Source: a bacterium
Lineage (GTDB): Bacteria > Patescibacteriota > Minisyncoccia > Minisyncoccales > UBA10102
Reading direction: 5' to 3'
Length of the DNA stretch: 5,659 nucleotides
Assembly (NCBI GenBank): GCA_030699255.1
Contig: JAUYJR010000040.1
Coordinates: 1-5,659 of the forward strand
The notes under the pieces are model-generated. The model did not search any database. It was not told the origin of the DNA and saw only the letters and a list, made by a program, of their open reading frames with translations. Shown here piece by piece: positions 5,537 through 5,659 of the stretch (position 1 is its first letter; each line of letters opens with the position of its first letter). The translations under genes were made by a program, and so were the position numbers.

Positions 5537-5659
5537 ATGAAGATGAATTTAAAACTAATGGGAAGGTTTTTTGCGGTTCTGTTGCTGCTTACTCTGGCAT
5601 TTAGCGTTGTTCCAGGTTTTGTTGATGCACAAAAAAAATTGGGCGAGGCGTGCACAGCT
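5537..5659 (+). CDS. N-terminus of an exported protein (3' partial)
   Basis: Only the first 41 residues are visible and the frame is open at the right edge. They form a clear signal peptide: a basic start (MKMNLKLMGR), a Leu/Val-rich core (about 11-25) and a probable cleavage site after VDA (Ala31), giving a mature end QKKLGEACTA. The gene lies 68 bp after the VirB2-like gene on the same strand, so the two may belong to one surface or secretion cluster. A Cys at residue 39 hints at a Cys-containing exterior domain. ATGs at 5543 and 5558 and a GTG at 5531 are alternative in-frame starts. None has a Shine-Dalgarno, and 5537 best fits signal-peptide length. It could be another VirB2-like protein or an unrelated secreted protein; the visible part cannot decide. 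Confidence 0.7.
   Translation, partial: MKMNLKLMGRFFAVLLLLTLAFSVVPGFVDAQKKLGEACTA

Noticed and set aside
1..5659. Use of the alternative code in which TGA means glycine, as in some Patescibacteria
   Set aside because: All genes read through at full family length without any in-frame TGA, so the standard bacterial code suffices. TGA is not used as a stop in the six visible stops, but that sample is too small to mean anything.
1..5659. CRISPR array, tRNA or rRNA genes, insertion sequence, or phage genes
   Set aside because: No regularly spaced repeats, cloverleaf-like sequence, rRNA-like conserved stretch, transposase or terminal inverted repeats were seen on either strand.

Overview
The window looks like a piece of a small-genome bacterium of the Candidate Phyla Radiation (Patescibacteria), probably a Parcubacteria-type lineage. 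This placement is inferred from gene content: a surface protein ending in a lamin-tail domain plus a membrane anchor, a four-domain S1 protein, a UPF0173-type metallo-beta-lactamase-fold gene followed by gyrA, and a VirB2/TrbC-like two-helix protein with an extracellular domain. GC content is moderate and genes are tightly packed. No start codon has a convincing Shine-Dalgarno sequence. The standard bacterial code fits: the visible stops are TAA (five) and TAG (one), and no TGA interrupts a gene.

Layout. At the left edge is the 3' end of a plus-strand lamin-tail-domain surface protein (2-325). It converges on, and overlaps by 32 bp, a minus-strand gene for a ribosomal protein S1 homologue (1388 to 294). 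The interval 1389-1499 holds two divergent sigma-70-like promoters whose -35 boxes are 9 bp apart, one serving the S1 gene and one serving the rightward group. That group is a metallo-hydrolase (1500-2153), a 52-residue single-pass membrane protein (2157-2315) and gyrA (2327-4780). A possible internal promoter for gyrA lies inside the small gene. Right after gyrA, a strong-looking promoter ends 8 nt before the start of a secreted Ig/FN3-like protein with a VirB2-like tail (4824-5468). The 5' end of another exported protein (5537-5659) runs off the window.

How the genes relate. S1 (translation) and gyrase A (DNA supercoiling) are housekeeping genes. The first gene and the last two are envelope or surface proteins. 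The VirB2-like protein and its exported neighbour may begin a type IV secretion or pilus-like cluster beyond the right edge. There is no tRNA, rRNA, CRISPR array, insertion sequence or clear intrinsic terminator.

Points most worth a second look: promoters so close to the S1 and VirB2-like genes that their mRNAs should be leaderless or nearly so; the conserved-looking but unnamed membrane microprotein next to gyrA; the Ig-like/VirB2-like fusion; and a natural valine at the main quinolone-contact position of GyrA.
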